Positions 41,617 to 52,507 are shown, counted from the first letter of the stretch. The stretch: DNA of 64,000 nucleotides from Nilaparvata lugens (GCF_014356525.2 NC_052507.1:2889992-2953991), one strand, 5' to 3'. Translations and numbers: made by a program. The notes: generated by a model not told the origin, from the sequence alone.

Positions 41617-42436
41617 AACCAGTAGTTCTGTGAACAGTAGACCTCGCGCTCAGTAAGTTACATTGACCTGTTGTTATGTTTTCTCAAAAATTAATAAATA
41701 ATTTATCAATTTAAAATGTCTAGAAAAAATCCTAAATAAACATAGAGCTTTCTGTGCTATCGTACCGTGACGTGTCGTCCCGGAATGTGAGTGTGAGCTC
41801 TGTTATCAGGTCTGGCTGCAGCTATCCACAACGTTGATGGAAAGATACATTTTCAATATGTTCGATGTTTTTGAACGGGTAGTATTATAGTCCATTAGAC
41901 AGCTGATTTATGATGAATAATCATATACAGTCTGATTTTTACTCTAATATTGGCGTATGAAGGAGGCTCCTTTTCCCATTTATATTATCCTTGAAATGCA
42001 AAATTTCCAAAAACGTTGTATATACGTCGTCGCGCAATCTAAAAAGGAAAATACCTGTAAAATTTCATGAAAATCTGTTACCGCGTTCCGCCGTGAATGC
42101 GCAACATATAAACATATAAACATTGAAACATTAGGAGAAATGCCAAACCGTCGGCTTGAATCTTAAGGTGCGTACAGATATACGCGCCGCGAACATGAGC
42201 AATTCACTTTTAATCAGCTGACTATATTATCTGTATTTTTACAGAAATGGTAAGATACAGATATAAAAATCTTGGCTTCAGCTGATTAAAAGTGAATTGA
42301 TCTTGTTCGCGGCGCATATATCTGTACGCACCTTTAGCCCTTACTTCGCTCGGTCAATAAACACTATCATTTTAGAGAATTGTGTTCTGTTTATCAATAA
42401 ATAAAAATAACGAGCGAAGCTCGGTGCCCCGATATT
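41617..42436 (+). repeat. Family X long variant with nested MITE-B, then Y end
   Basis: X runs from AGTTCTGTGAACAGTAGACC and includes CGTACCGTGACGTGTCG. Its terminus is split by the MITE-B at 42166-42333: CTTGAATCTTA before it, AGCCCTTACTTCGCTCGG after. The Y end GAAGCTCGGTGCCCCGATA follows. Confidence 0.7.
42166..42333. mobile_element. MITE-B, compact copy with TTA target duplication
   Basis: TIRs of about 55 bp begin AGGTGCGTACAGATATACGC and run through CAATTCACTTTTAATCAGCT. TTA flanks at 42163-42165 and 42334-42336. 168 bp, noncoding. It shows what the 12.96 kb copy looked like before its minisatellite grew. Confidence 0.88.
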
Positions 42437-42584
42437 TATAAATGTATCTTACTGTTTCTGTACAGGAAATACAGATAATAAGAATAGCATCAGTTGATGA
42501 AAAGTGAAATGCGCGTGTTCTTGGCGTAGAAACTCAACAAATCCGGACGTAGAAGTTAGACAGGATGTTATGACAGGCATTTCA

Positions 42585-42960
42585 AAAAGTTTTCACTCTT
42601 TCAAATTGTAAATTGCATTCGATCGTGGGTTTTGGTTTTGACGTTTCCAGGTCTTATGAGCATTCGAAAAAAATGTTTTCCTCATGAGGAAAAGAGGTTT
42701 AGGTATAGCAGATGGAAATAAACTGGAAGTTTCATTTGTTCAAATGCTATCCAGAGATTGTCAGTTTGGTGTAAGGTTAAGCATTCCTGACCGGCAATTA
42801 GGAGGTACTGGGTTCAATTCCCGGGCTGACAAATCATTTTTGAATAGTAGCGCACATCGAATTTCCATCTAGCTGTTCACCCTGTTCTCAATATTTGCAG
42901 TAGCAGAAGTCTTCGGGGTGATTTACAACATTTAATTGGGATTTTTGTTTAGTGATGATT
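42585..42960 (+). mobile_element. SINE-T with 71-nt tRNA-like region
   Basis: The tRNA-like part is at 42760-42830. GTCAG at its start pairs with CTGAC at its end. CCTGA/TTAGG forms an anticodon-like stem, and CTGGG/CCCGG with the loop TTCAATT forms a T arm, so the B box GGTTCAATTCC is intact. An upstream segment (GATCGTGGGTTTTGGTTTTG) and a downstream body (CATCTAGCTGTTCACCCTG, TCTTCGGGGTGATTTACA) are shared by other copies. It is unlikely to be a functional tRNA because it is embedded and repeated. Confidence 0.75.
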
Positions 42961-43079
42961 GGATTTAGGTAGAGTTTTGTTACCCTCTTAAAGAGGATAA
43001 TTATTATTGAAAATATTGTAGTTGATAAAACATTATATATGCAATAGTTTCCTTGGTATTTTATGAGTGGGAATGATTT
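42961..43079. other. Short AT-rich spacer
   Basis: No feature seen. Confidence 0.4.
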
Positions 43080-43612
43080 CTCCCCTCTTAATATACTCCA
43101 CTTGATTTTTTTGTTTCAATTGCATCTGAAGCCTGATAATTGGGAATCTATCTGCATTGATGGGGCGGAGCTCCTGAAATTTTTACAGATATGGGACTTG
43201 TGGCAGTTGATAGAGCTTATCGATGACTATTTTAGGTATGAATTTGATCAAAATCGTTGGAGCCGTTTCCGAGAAGATCACGAAAAACCCTGTTTTTGAC
43301 AACATTTTCGCCATTTCAGCCGCCATCTTGAATCGCATTCGATCGAAATTGTTCGTGTCGGATCCTTATAGTGAAAGGACCTAAAGTTCCAAATTTCAAG
43401 TCATTCCGTTAATTGGGGAATGAGATATCGTGTACACAGACGCACACACACTCATATACACACACACACACACATACAGACCAATACCCAAAAACCAGTT
43501 TTTTGGACTCAGGGGACCTTGAAACGTATAGAAATTTAGAAATTGGGGTACCTCAATTTTTTTCGGAAAGCAATACTTTCCTTACCTATGGTAATAGGGC
43601 AATGAAAGTGGA
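43080..43612 (-). repeat. Element K, copy 3 (partial), with (CA)n
   Basis: Same order as 16130-16700: CATCTGAAGCCTGATAATTG, GGATCCTTATAGTGAAAGGA, CA repeat (43443-43475), TTTCCTTACCTATGGTAATA. The outer left part is missing. Confidence 0.75.
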
Positions 43613-43735
43613 AATGTATTACGAAAGAAATAATTATAATAATATTCATAGTTCTTACAGAAACGTTCTATCTAATCGCAGTAAATTGAGATTAATTCCC
43701 AGAGGAAAGCAAAAATTTCCCTCACAAAGGCGCGG

Positions 43736-43868
43736 TCGCGCAAAAGCCGGTTAAATTTTTATTCTGATTCATTTCACGTGAACCATATCAGAGAAGACCA
43801 TTTGAAAAAGGTGGATCTACTGGAATTAATCAGAATTGAAAATAACCCGGCTTTTTTGCAACCGGCAT
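43736..43868. mobile_element. MITE-D copy
   Basis: GCGCAAAAGCCGGTTAAATT and its inverse AACCCGGCTTTTTTGCAACC bound a self-complementary interior with a CAGAGAAGACC..GGTGGATC centre. Confidence 0.75.
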
Positions 43869-43984
43869 CAAGTACCTGATTGAACGATTACAAAAGTTCA
43901 ACAGCTGAGTCATAATTTTGACACAGTCCCACACACATGAACTCGCTCACTCACTCCCATCACAAACAGACGACGAAATAATTA

Positions 43985-44170
43985 TTATCAGCTATTTTTC
44001 CAAGGATGAATGATAATTGTCCTTTCAATGTACTTCAGCGAGTTTTCTCAGGGATGAGACCTAGTGCAATCAAATCTTTATATTATAAACCCACTATGTT
44101 CTGAATTTCGTGAGAATCGTTAAAACCGTTTTCGAAATCCGGTGAAATACAAACATATAAGTGATTAACA
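43985..44170 (-). repeat. Family Y fragment (inverted)
   Basis: Matches the middle of Y: CCAAGGATGAATGATAATTG, GGGATGAGACCTAGTGCAAT, AACCGTTTTCGAAATCCG. Followed at 44186-44212 by a piece of MITE-F (TGTAAACGCAGCTTT). Confidence 0.65.
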
Positions 44171-44306
44171 TTTTGTAAATAAATTTGATGTAAACGCAGC
44201 TTTACTCTATATTGGTAGTCTTTATTGATTAAATGGGGAGCATTAATTCTATTCATAAGAAATACTGACAGTTCATACCGTATCTCTTCAAACTCATTTC
44301 ATACTG

Positions 44307-44441
44307 AATGAAAAAGACTAAGAAATTGTCAAAAAACCACTGATTTGTCAAAAAATCAGTGGTTTTTCTGACAATTTCTTAGTCTTTTTCATTCAATATG
44401 AATAATTACCACAATATCAACTTCTCAACTACACAAAAAGT
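44307..44441. mobile_element. Hairpin insertion with 13-bp target duplication
   Basis: TCATTTCATACTG lies on both sides (44294-44306 and 44442-44454 approximately). The insert starts with a perfect 40-plus-bp inverted copy of its own middle (GACTAAGAAATTGTC vs GACAATTTCTTAGTC, arms meeting at a TGTCAAA loop). It ends ACTTCTCAACTACACAAAAAG, a 3' segment also found twice near 23.2-23.5 kb. Confidence 0.8.
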
Positions 44442-44671
44442 CATTTCATACTGTCACTGTTGATCCAATGGAAAGCATTGACGTCTGCGATAAGGTAAAC
44501 TGACTGTTTGATGAGATCTCTTCAAAATAGTTTCAAACTGTCATTATAGATCTGATGGGAAGCATTGATGCAATTCATAAGGAATACTGACAGATTATAC
44601 TGAATCTCTTCAAACACATTTCATACTGTCACTGTTGATCTAAAGGAAAGCAATGATTTATGCGATAAGGT

Positions 44672-45275
44672 TTGAAAATGTTTTATTGGCAGAAATATAA
44701 AATTACAACATCTTAGAAAATACACAATAAAAGCAATACAAATTCTTCAACATGAGTAAATACTATTACAAAATAAAATGCAATGCCAATTGAGTATTTG
44801 CATCTCGAGGTACTAAACCTGTTTGAGATGATGATATAAAATTGATTACAAAACTATAGCGCTAAAATGTAGTTACTGAGGCCGACAGTCGCATATGAAG
44901 GGACACATATTACATAACAGGATACATGATTTATCATTTTTAGCTTGGAAGTATATTGTACAATATTATTATATACAAGTCTACATGAGAATTCTAAAAA
45001 AAGTATCTATATTCTCACATTCCATTACAAATCTCTTGACATCTCTCAAAAACCTTGATCTGCACTGCCTTATCTCCAAGGGCAGCAGGTTGTAGAACTT
45101 TGGAGCCAAATAAGAAAAAAATTTCATGAAGTGACTTTTATTTGGCTTAGATATACAAGCTTCGTATTTATTTCTCAAATTATTGTTTTTCGAATTAAAA
45201 TACTCATTGCCATTAACGCTTCTATCAAAGAAGTTCCTGAGCACTTTGTAGACATATAAATTTTTCAATAAAAGG
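44672..45275 (-). mobile_element. 5'-truncated LINE inserted in the 88-bp array
   Basis: A minus-strand element with RT C-terminal remnant, 3' UTR and an AATAAAACATTTTC end. AAGGT abuts both ends. Array units continue on either side. Confidence 0.75.
44981..45268 (-). pseudogene. LINE ORF2 C-terminal remnant
   Basis: A 95-codon frame contains FFSYLAPKFYNLLPLEIRQC, the conserved box near the C-terminus of CR1/Jockey-type polymerases (compare FLGPKFFNILPDEIRK in the 20.6 kb LINE). No catalytic residues remain because the insertion is 5'-truncated. Confidence 0.7.
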
Positions 45276-45570
45276 TATACCGACTGTTTGATGAGATCTC
45301 TTCAAAATAGTTTGAAACTGTCATCTTAGATCATATGAGAAGCGTTGATGCAATTCATAAGGAAAACTGACAGTTTATACTGAATCTCTTCAAACACATT
45401 TCACACTGTCACTGTTGATCCAATGGAAAGCATTGATGCAATTCATAAGGAATACTGACAGTTTATACTGAATCTCTTCAAACACATTTCACACTGTCAC
45501 TGTTGATCCAATGGAAAGCATTGATGCAATTCATAAGGAATACTGACCGTTTGTAGTGAATCTCACACTG

Positions 45571-46013
45571 TACAAATGTGCTCACCACAAATATAAGTCA
45601 CTGTGTACACGATATTGCAACAACATTGCAAATAACTCGAATGTGACACACTGTTTTGGTAGCAAATAATGTCCAACAGTACACACTTGCCACAGGGGCT
45701 TTTCCCTTGCAAATCTATCGCGGTCAAATAGGTCTGCTTAGTTATGGCTTTGGCTATAGCTCAGTTTCAGCGGTCAGAGTCCATTGATGCCAAATGTTTA
45801 GTATGAAAAACCGGCTTCAAAGCTATCACGCTCTCAGCTTAGTTATTGCGAGTATAGATCAGTTTTGGCGAGTCCAGAATGTGTATATTCAAAATATAGA
45901 ATATCAAAAACCAGGTTACACATGGACATTACTGAGGAATTGCATTCTATTCAGATCCTAATGAATTACTAATTATTGTTGAACGAAAATTCAAATTGAT
46001 TGCTATTGATTTT
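45571..46013. other. Unassigned stretch
   Basis: No repeat partner recognised except AGGTCTGCTTAGTTATGGCT, loosely like the outer arm of the next inverted repeat. No gene. Confidence 0.3.
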
Positions 46014-47770
46014 TTGCACAATTACATGTATTCTAGATTCTTTTTCCTGCCGAGGATGATGCTCACATGACCCACTGGCTTGTGCCTGGGTGATGGGAAG
46101 TATTTTGATGGGATCGAATTATTCGTCCATATAGACTTTTTACTTAACATGAGTCGTAAATTAGAACTCTTTATGAGCACTCTTTGCTCTGTGATAGCTA
46201 AAGCTATTCATCTATTAATCTATACCTAAAGCTGTAAGTAAGCAGACCTACATATACGCAATAGTTTTAAGGCTGGTTTTTAATTATTGTTAAACGAAAA
46301 TCCCAATTAAATGCTGTAAATCACCCCGAAGACTTCTTCTACTGAAAATATTGACAACAGGGTAAACAGCTAGATGGAAATTTGATGAGCGCTACTATAC
46401 AAAAATTATTTTTTAGCCGAGGAATCGAACCCAGTCCCTCCCAATTGCCGGTCAGGAATGCTTACCCTTACACCAAACGGACAATCTTTGGATAGCAGCG
46501 CTCATTTTACACGAAGCCATAGCGGTCAGCCAGTCTACAGATGAAAGTAACTGAGTAATCGCATTTTATTCAAATGCTGATGAATCAATGATGTTAACTA
46601 AAAATTCAAATTCATTAGCATTTTTGAATAAAATTCAATTTCTCAGTAATTTCATCTGTAGACTGGCTGACCGCTATGGCTACGTAGAAAATGAGCGCTG
46701 TTATCCAGAGATTGTCAGTTTGGTGTAAGGGTGAGCATTCCTGACCGGCAATTAGGAGGTACTGGGTTCGATTCCCGGGTAGACAAATAATTTTTGTATA
46801 GTAGCGCTCATCCAATTTCCATCTAGCTGTCTACCCTGTTTCCAATATTTGCAGTAGCAGATCAACGTTAGTAGACAGAAGGTTGATCACTCACAGGTGT
46901 AAGATTCGAAGTGGTGGGGGGAACGCCAGCCTGACGTCACGTGTAGTAAAAATGTGATAGAGTAACCACACTGAGCATACAGTTTATTCACTGTATCTTC
47001 AAATACATCGTCGTTTAATCCCCTCAAGATTGACCTAGAACTTAAAAATTCTCCATACTTATAGCGATTGAATCACTGATTCTAATGATGTTGTTGAATA
47101 TTTCAAGTTCATTCAACTTTTATGAATAAAGTTAAGTTGAAAGTTTTTTCAAGAATCTAAAAACGTGACACGAAAAAGTTAATAAGCTGGAAAAGCGTTA
47201 GTAGACAACGTTATACTATTATAATTCCAGATTAACCCATTAAAAATCTTGATAAACCAATGCATTGCAATAAACCGATAAACCGATCCCAATAAATCCG
47301 AAGAATTTCATTCATATAAATGCACTGAACACATGCTGTTATCGAGCACATGTTCTACGAGAATCAAATTGCATTTCAACCAAAATACTATAGATGAGTG
47401 ACCAACCTTCTGTCTACTAAGTTTGGTAGCAGATGTCTTCGGGGTGATTTACAGCATTTAATTTGGATTTTTGTTTAGCAATAATTAAAAACCAGCTTGA
47501 AAAATTTTGCGTATATGTAGGTCTGCTTACTTACAGCTTTAGGTATAGATCAGGAGAATAGCTTTTGTTATCATAGAGCAAAGATTGTTGAAAAATGTTT
47601 GTAGTTTCTCAACTCATGATAAGTAACAAGTCTATATGAACGATTAATTCGATCCAATCAAAATACTTCCCATCACCCAGGCATAAGCCTGTGGATCATG
47701 TGAGCATCATCCTCAGCAGGAAAAAGAATGAAGAATACATGTTACTGTCCACAAAATTCAGACATTAACA
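46014..47770. repeat. Large inverted repeat built from two SINE-T-containing arms
   Basis: The left arm (46014-46610) and right arm (46612-47770, minus a 563-bp insertion) are reverse complements. Landmarks appear in mirror order: GGATGATGCTCACATGA, GGGTGATGGGAAGTATTTTG, AGTAAGCAGACCTACATATA, TCACCCCGAAGACTTC, tRNA-like region, GCCAGTCTACAG. They meet at an AATTCAAATTC/GAATTTG centre. tRNA-like regions are at about 46416-46485 (minus) and 46714-46784 (plus). Confidence 0.88.
46863..47425. mobile_element. Nonautonomous DNA transposon with 9-bp target duplication
   Basis: Left end CAACGTTAGTAGACAGAAGG; the right end inverted reads CAAACTTAGTAGACAGAAGG, and matching continues into GTTGATCACTCA / GTTGGTCACTCA. 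GTAGCAGAT flanks it at 46854-46862 and 47426-47434, where the uninterrupted SINE-T reads GTAGCAGA once. A 9-bp duplication suggests Mutator-like; 8 bp would suggest hAT. No transposase inside. Confidence 0.88.
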
Positions 47771-47995
47771 TTATTGTACACAGTACAGTTTCAACTACAG
47801 AACTATTGCCATAGTTCACTCTATATAGTCCATTCATATCTAGCCCTCCCATAAATCATAATAGTACAACACAGAATGTATGACAGAAAGGGGTGGACCA
47901 CTATACGAGATAACCTCACCTCGCAACTAATTGATAGTCAAATTCCAACGGTGATAACTTGAGCTTTGAGATTACTAGCATGAAGGTAAACTAGA
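47771..47995. other. Unassigned stretch
   Basis: No feature seen. Confidence 0.4.
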
Positions 47996-48185
47996 AAGAG
48001 AGAGAGAGAGAGAGTGAGAGAGTGAGCGAGTGAGAAAGAGAGTGAATGAGAGAGAGTGTAAGTGAGAGAGAGATAAGTAGATGGAAAGAGAAGGAGTGAG
48101 AGATAGTACGAGAGAGGCTGGGAATGATAGAGAGAGAATGAGAATGAGAATGAATGAGACGGTGAAAGGGAGTGAGTGAGAGAGC
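47996..48185. repeat. GA-rich microsatellite tract
   Basis: Imperfect GAGAGA and GAGTGAGT runs. The leucine/serine frame on the minus strand is a product of it. Confidence 0.9.
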
Positions 48186-48590
48186 TTGTGACCTCTTATC
48201 CCATTAGCAGTATTAATCAGCTCCATCGATAAGCCCGCTTTTATGTCATATCATAGATCAGTCATGCATAATCCTCTCGTAATTTATAGAGAGCACTTAA
48301 TACTTGTCAAAAATCACAAGTGTTCATCTTTCCTTTTCTAGGAAACAAATTCTTTATTCTTTATTTTTTATTGATTGATGGAATAAGTACATCATCAAAG
48401 CTGTTGTTTTAGAATTGGAAATTTTTCAACTTGTCTATTTCATACTTCTTTTGTCAGGAAAAGTGGAAATGTTATCCTAAACTTCATTCTTCAACTTTTG
48501 GACAGATATAAAAATAACCAGATATATAAATACAGAAATTTTTCGCTCAATATAATAGGATTTCTACTGAAAATACATCACTCATTTAAC
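48186..48590. other. Mostly unassigned, with a family Y fragment
   Basis: 48500-48562 (AACCAGATATATAAATACAG, CTCAATATAATAGGAT) is the end of Y in minus orientation. The rest has no partner. Confidence 0.45.
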
Positions 48591-48639
48591 CTGTAGCTTC
48601 CACCACCAAACTCTTTTGGTCTCAAGATAGTATCGCTAA

Positions 48640-48960
48640 ACAAAATGGAATGTAGACGATGACGTAATGAAATCGACCAATGAGAGCGCGTTAAGGTCGT
48701 GGCTCGCACGTGATTGGCCGACGTTTTACGACCAATAGAATGAGAGAAAGTCGATCTATCAACTGACTGCTTGTTTCCACATTCTTCGTGTTCATCATAT
48801 ACTAGAGGAAATCAGATTGATTAGTAATAGAGTTTGTGCTTGAACCTTCGAATAGTTGATACAGTACCAATTTTGTTACGATATTAATCTGTAACTTAGC
48901 TTTAATCAGAGTTCAATTTCCATAATATGTCAAGTTCCATATAATAGTACCTTACGTCAC
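48640..48960. promoter_or_regulatory. CCAAT-rich block
   Basis: Three CCAAT boxes: CGACCAATGAGAG (48677-48681), GTGATTGGCCG (inverted, 48713-48717) and CGACCAATAGAAT (48732-48736). They sit in a GC-richer stretch with AGGTCGTGGCTCGCACG. Similar to the module in the 27-30 kb duplication. Promoter function is inferred; no transcript unit is identified. Confidence 0.35.
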
Positions 48961-49500
48961 GAGGACGGGAAGGGGCCTTTTGCAGTCGAGAATGATGTTT
49001 CTAGTCGAGGCGTTAGCCAAGACTAGAATTTTTTCGAGCACTGCAAAAGACATTCACGTCCAAGTAACGTACACTATTGTTTGTCATAACAATCTGGATA
49101 GGAATAATAGAAAAAGAGAAAACATTCCTTGTGCTGAAGTTACTTCATGCATTCAATAAACATAACCTAGTTTACAAATTCCGAATCAGGAATTTTGCGG
49201 AAGTTGACAAAACTGCGCTGAAGGTGGTTTTTTGTAGCAGTTTTGTTGTTCCTGTAACAGTTTTGCTGTTTTGCAGTTATGCTGCAGCGGTTTTGCTGTT
49301 TCGTAACTGAGAAATATACTCGACTGATAAAAAACATATGGTTTCATTACAGTCCAGTATACTGTAATGAGAATCATATGTTCATTTGTTGTGCAAACAG
49401 CTGTTTACCAGCTTGATTTCATGCATGGAGAACAGCTGAGAGTGAATGACTATGACAAAAATAATATAATAATAGTTTGCGATCATGCAAAGAGTTCAAA
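48961..49500. other. Unassigned, with a short GTTTTGCTGTT repeat
   Basis: 49225-49300 repeats CAGTTTTGCTGTT and GCAGTTATGCTGCAGC. A 77-codon frame (49077-49310) ends in a hydrophobic stretch created by this repeat; not convincing as a gene. Confidence 0.35.
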
Positions 49501-49855
49501 ACGAGAAAAGAGTTGTTGATGATGATAAACAGTAATCTTGAGAGAACAATGAATTGTCACCATTATTGAATGTTGAATGAAAATCAAGAATAGTTAGAGT
49601 ATAGAGACTGACTTGTGAAATGGATTTCAGCTTGGAGCTTTAGCTTTAATGCTGAACGTTTTTTATTCAGTATAAGAAAACAGTAGTTGTTGTTGATTAT
49701 CATAAGTGGTCTTGAGAAAATAATGGATTATCACCAATAGTGAATGTTTAATAAAAATCAAATATGGTTATAATATAAAGGCTGACTCGTAAAACGTATT
49801 TCAGCTTGAAACTTCAGCTTTAATGCGAAGCGTTTTATATTCAGTAAGCATGTTA
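49501..49855 (+). repeat. Diverged tandem duplication, period about 175 bp
   Basis: Both copies have GTTGTTGATGAT or GTTGTTGATTAT, GAATTGTCACCA or GGATTATCACCA, then TTTCAGCTTG..CTTTAGCTTTAATGC. They end in TTTTATTCAGTA or TTATATTCAGTA. Confidence 0.75.
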
Positions 49856-50395
49856 TGAACGTTACCTCGCTGGTTGACAGATGTACCACATATATATACT
49901 TGCATATACATACTTACACACTCACACATATGAGTATGAAAAAATGAAGCATCCAGTTGAGTATACTCATTGAGTGTGTGCTAATGTACGTAAGTATATG
50001 ATAACACACACATTTTATAAAGCATTCACATATATATATTTTTCGCTGAGTATCTGATTATATATAGCACACATTATATATATAGCATATAGGGCGCTGA
50101 GTTTATATGATTATATACATGAAGAGCCGACATCACGCTTTTTCAGGTGATACGTGACTGTTGACGTATGTGTGGGGGAACACACTCACGTACAAACTCA
50201 CGTACACTCATGGTCTACCCATCATTCCACCCCATGTTTTCAAAAAAGTATTATTAGAATCTAATACGTGAATAAGGTAACGTGCTGGGATATTGCATCC
50301 GTGGAATCCCAATGTAATGGTTTCGTGGAGTTTGGTTTCCGTTTAAGTGTTGTACTAGAAGTTCAATAGTGCTACAAGAATTTTTCGATTTGTTT
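49856..50395. other. Unassigned, with CACA/TATA-rich patches
   Basis: 49890-50060 is rich in ATATATA and ACACAC. 50150-50220 has ACGTACACTCACGTACA-type words. No gene. Confidence 0.35.
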
Positions 50396-50499
50396 GCGAT
50401 GAAATTTCAAATCAAGTAGACAAACTTCGTTGAAAGAGTTGATTCTCATCGATTTCATAGAGGGAAGTACATGAGAAATAGGTTGGTGTCCTCTGTGCC

Positions 50500-50946
50500 T
50501 TTATTTCAGTGTTTTAGTTAGTTTCTTGTAATTATACACCTCATACACCTTGTATATATTAGAAGGTGTTCACTACAGACTATTAAAAAGACGCATGAAT
50601 ATAATACACGGCATAAGAGTACCTTTTTGTGGAATATCATAGATTGACTTTGTATGAAGAAAAACCCAGTTATATCGGTAGAAAGATTTACCAAGTACTA
50701 CCAATTCGGTTGCGGGAAATATTAACGATAAAAGAGTTTAAACGAAGTTTGAAATTATTTCTAAAGGAAGAGTGCTTTTATAGTCTGAAGGACTATTTTG
50801 ATTACTGTCATAGAGTCAGAGACAAAAAGTAATTATATAATAGATATAAATTCCATGAAAAATTAATGGTGTCTCGCTGTTGTTAGTACTTTGAATTGTC
50901 TGACGCCGTTGAGACCAACCAGACGTAGTATCTATCTATCTATCTT
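50500..50946 (+). mobile_element. 5'-truncated LINE with (TATC)n tail
   Basis: RT C-terminal remnant, short UTR (GACGCCGTTGAGACCAACCA) and terminal TATCTATCTATCTATC. Confidence 0.7.
50530..50832 (+). pseudogene. LINE ORF2 C-terminal remnant with frameshift
   Basis: One frame gives THEYNTRHKSTFLWN. After a shift near 50630 another frame gives YHRLTLYEEKPSYIGRKIYQ, then VLPIRL and FLKEECFYSLKDYFDY. The YNTRHKS and P.YIG.KIYN.LP words are hallmark C-terminal motifs of CR1/Jockey-type polymerases. The frame starting at 50629 lacks an ATG and is only the downstream half of this remnant. Confidence 0.75.
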
Positions 50947-51160
50947 ATAGAAATTGGATCACTGAACCGCAATCATTCTATTTATTTTTATTAATATCTC
51001 AAGAAACAAGAAATGAATCTAGGATCTAGGCCATTACGTCATCAATTAAATGCACTTCCAATAACCAATGCATAACTAACATATATTTGAAGTAATGTGA
51101 GAATCGAGTCATCATATCATTCAAATTGAAATTAGTTTATTCACAAAACTTACTAGTAGT
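50947..51160. other. Short unassigned stretch
   Basis: No feature seen. Confidence 0.4.
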
Positions 51161-51955
51161 TCTGTGAACAGTAGAACTCGCGCAGTTAAAAACCACAGCC
51201 TCCTCTAATACTGTCCATCAGAGTGAATTATGTCCTGTCCTGACGTGTCGGCGAGATATCGGTGTGTAAACAACTAATAACCTCACTTTGGACTATTCAT
51301 GTGCCGAAATCAAGGAATTGAAGAAGTTTTGGGCAATTGCCTGTTTCTCTTTCCAAATATCGTGTTTGTGACTGTTCTAATAAATAAATAAATAATGGCT
51401 GATTGGAATGTTGTATCGACAATAATTATTAATATTAATGATGATTATTAGCATTATAATGCTAATATTTTTTTGTAAACAACTATGCTCTCATCAAAAG
51501 CTTACCGAGTTGAAAGCAGAGAAAAGTCGGGAGAAAAAATAATGAGCCACTACGAGCTATCAAAATTGCATGCCTCATTGCTTGCAATTAATAGTCCACA
51601 CGACAGCTGATTTTCTTACCAAATTACATTGAGATATTAATGGAATGCGTCATTGCATGCAATTGATAATCCATCCACTCGACAGCTGATTTATGATGAA
51701 TAATTCTATAGTCTAATTTTTTATGGTGATTTTAGCGTTCTGAAGAGACTCCTTTTCATTTTGTATTATCCTTAAGATGCAAAATTTCAAAAAACCTTGT
51801 ATATACATCGACGCGCAATTTGAAGAGGAACATACCTGTCAAATCTCACGAAAATCTATCGCCGCGTTTCGCCGTAAATATGCGGAACATAAATAGAAAT
51901 ACAAAGCCGTCGACTTGAATCTTGGACCTCACTTCGCTTGGTGAACAAAATATAG
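51161..51955 (+). repeat. Family X variant with nested LINE tail
   Basis: Head AGTTCTGTGAACAGTAGAAC, TCGGCGAGATATCGGTGTG, later GACGCGCAATTTGAAGAGG and end ACCTCACTTCGCTTGGT. A LINE tail (51276-51397) interrupts it between ACAACTAAT and GGCTGATTGGAATG. Confidence 0.7.
51276..51397 (+). mobile_element. LINE 3' tail, near-identical to 4105-4240
   Basis: CCTCACTTTGGACTATTCAT, the GGGC/GCC stem region, then AATAAATAAATAAT. X sequence continues after it. Confidence 0.75.
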
Positions 51956-52140
51956 CAGTAGACTATTATGGACATTATTCCTACATAAATTCTGCACTGT
52001 CTATTATATATTGAGTTTTAGGACAGTTTTAGGGGAATGTCTGTTAACTTTCTTCGATGAATGTAAGTATCGTAGATGAATAAATAAGCAGCAATGCTAT
52101 TTCCTTTGATATTTCCTGCCACTACTACATTTCCGGAATA
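51956..52140. other. Short unassigned stretch
   Basis: No feature seen. Confidence 0.4.
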
Positions 52141-52292
52141 TCTTCAAGTTCATAAGATTCATTAGAGAATATTATCCCCCCTACGAATTTAATATGATAG
52201 ATTATTTTCAACAGGAATAAACAGTTGATACCGGTATCAACTATACAAATAAATTGATTATAATGGATTATTTTCAAGTATAATGAACAGTG

Positions 52293-52464
52293 AAGCTGCG
52301 TTTACACCAAAGCTATTAACAAAATGTTGATAACTTAATCCTTATAGATTCTATCAGATTGAAAGGAACTTGACAAACACATATGTTCATCATGTGTATG
52401 ATAAGTTATGTTCAATCTAATAGAATCTAACATTTTGTTAATAACTTTGGTGTAAACGCAGCTT
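52293..52464. mobile_element. MITE-F, complete
   Basis: AAGCTGCGTTTACACCAAAG at the left and its inverse at the right; pairing continues through TATTAACAAAATGTT. Noncoding, 172 bp. Confidence 0.85.
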
Positions 52465-52507
52465 TGATAATTATAACATCAGATAAACCGGTGACAGTTA
52501 TTCTCTA

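Larger units (their letters stand above)
44215..45570 (+). repeat. Tandem array, 88-bp unit, with two insertions
   Basis: Units read GATCCAATGGAAAGCATTGA, TGCAATTCATAAGGAATACT, ATACTGAATCTCTTCAAAC and CATTTCACACTGTCACTGTT. The cleanest two lie at 45417-45540. The hairpin element and a LINE interrupt it. A diverged trace is at 62.17-62.27 kb. Confidence 0.85.

Noticed and set aside
42760..42830. Functional tRNA gene
   Set aside because: Same sequence recurs in several SINE-T copies with body and flanks, and position 33 of the anticodon loop is not T.
48961..49310. Small membrane protein at 49077-49310
   Set aside because: The hydrophobic C-terminus comes from GTTTTGCTGTT repeats and there is no supporting start context or homologous copy.
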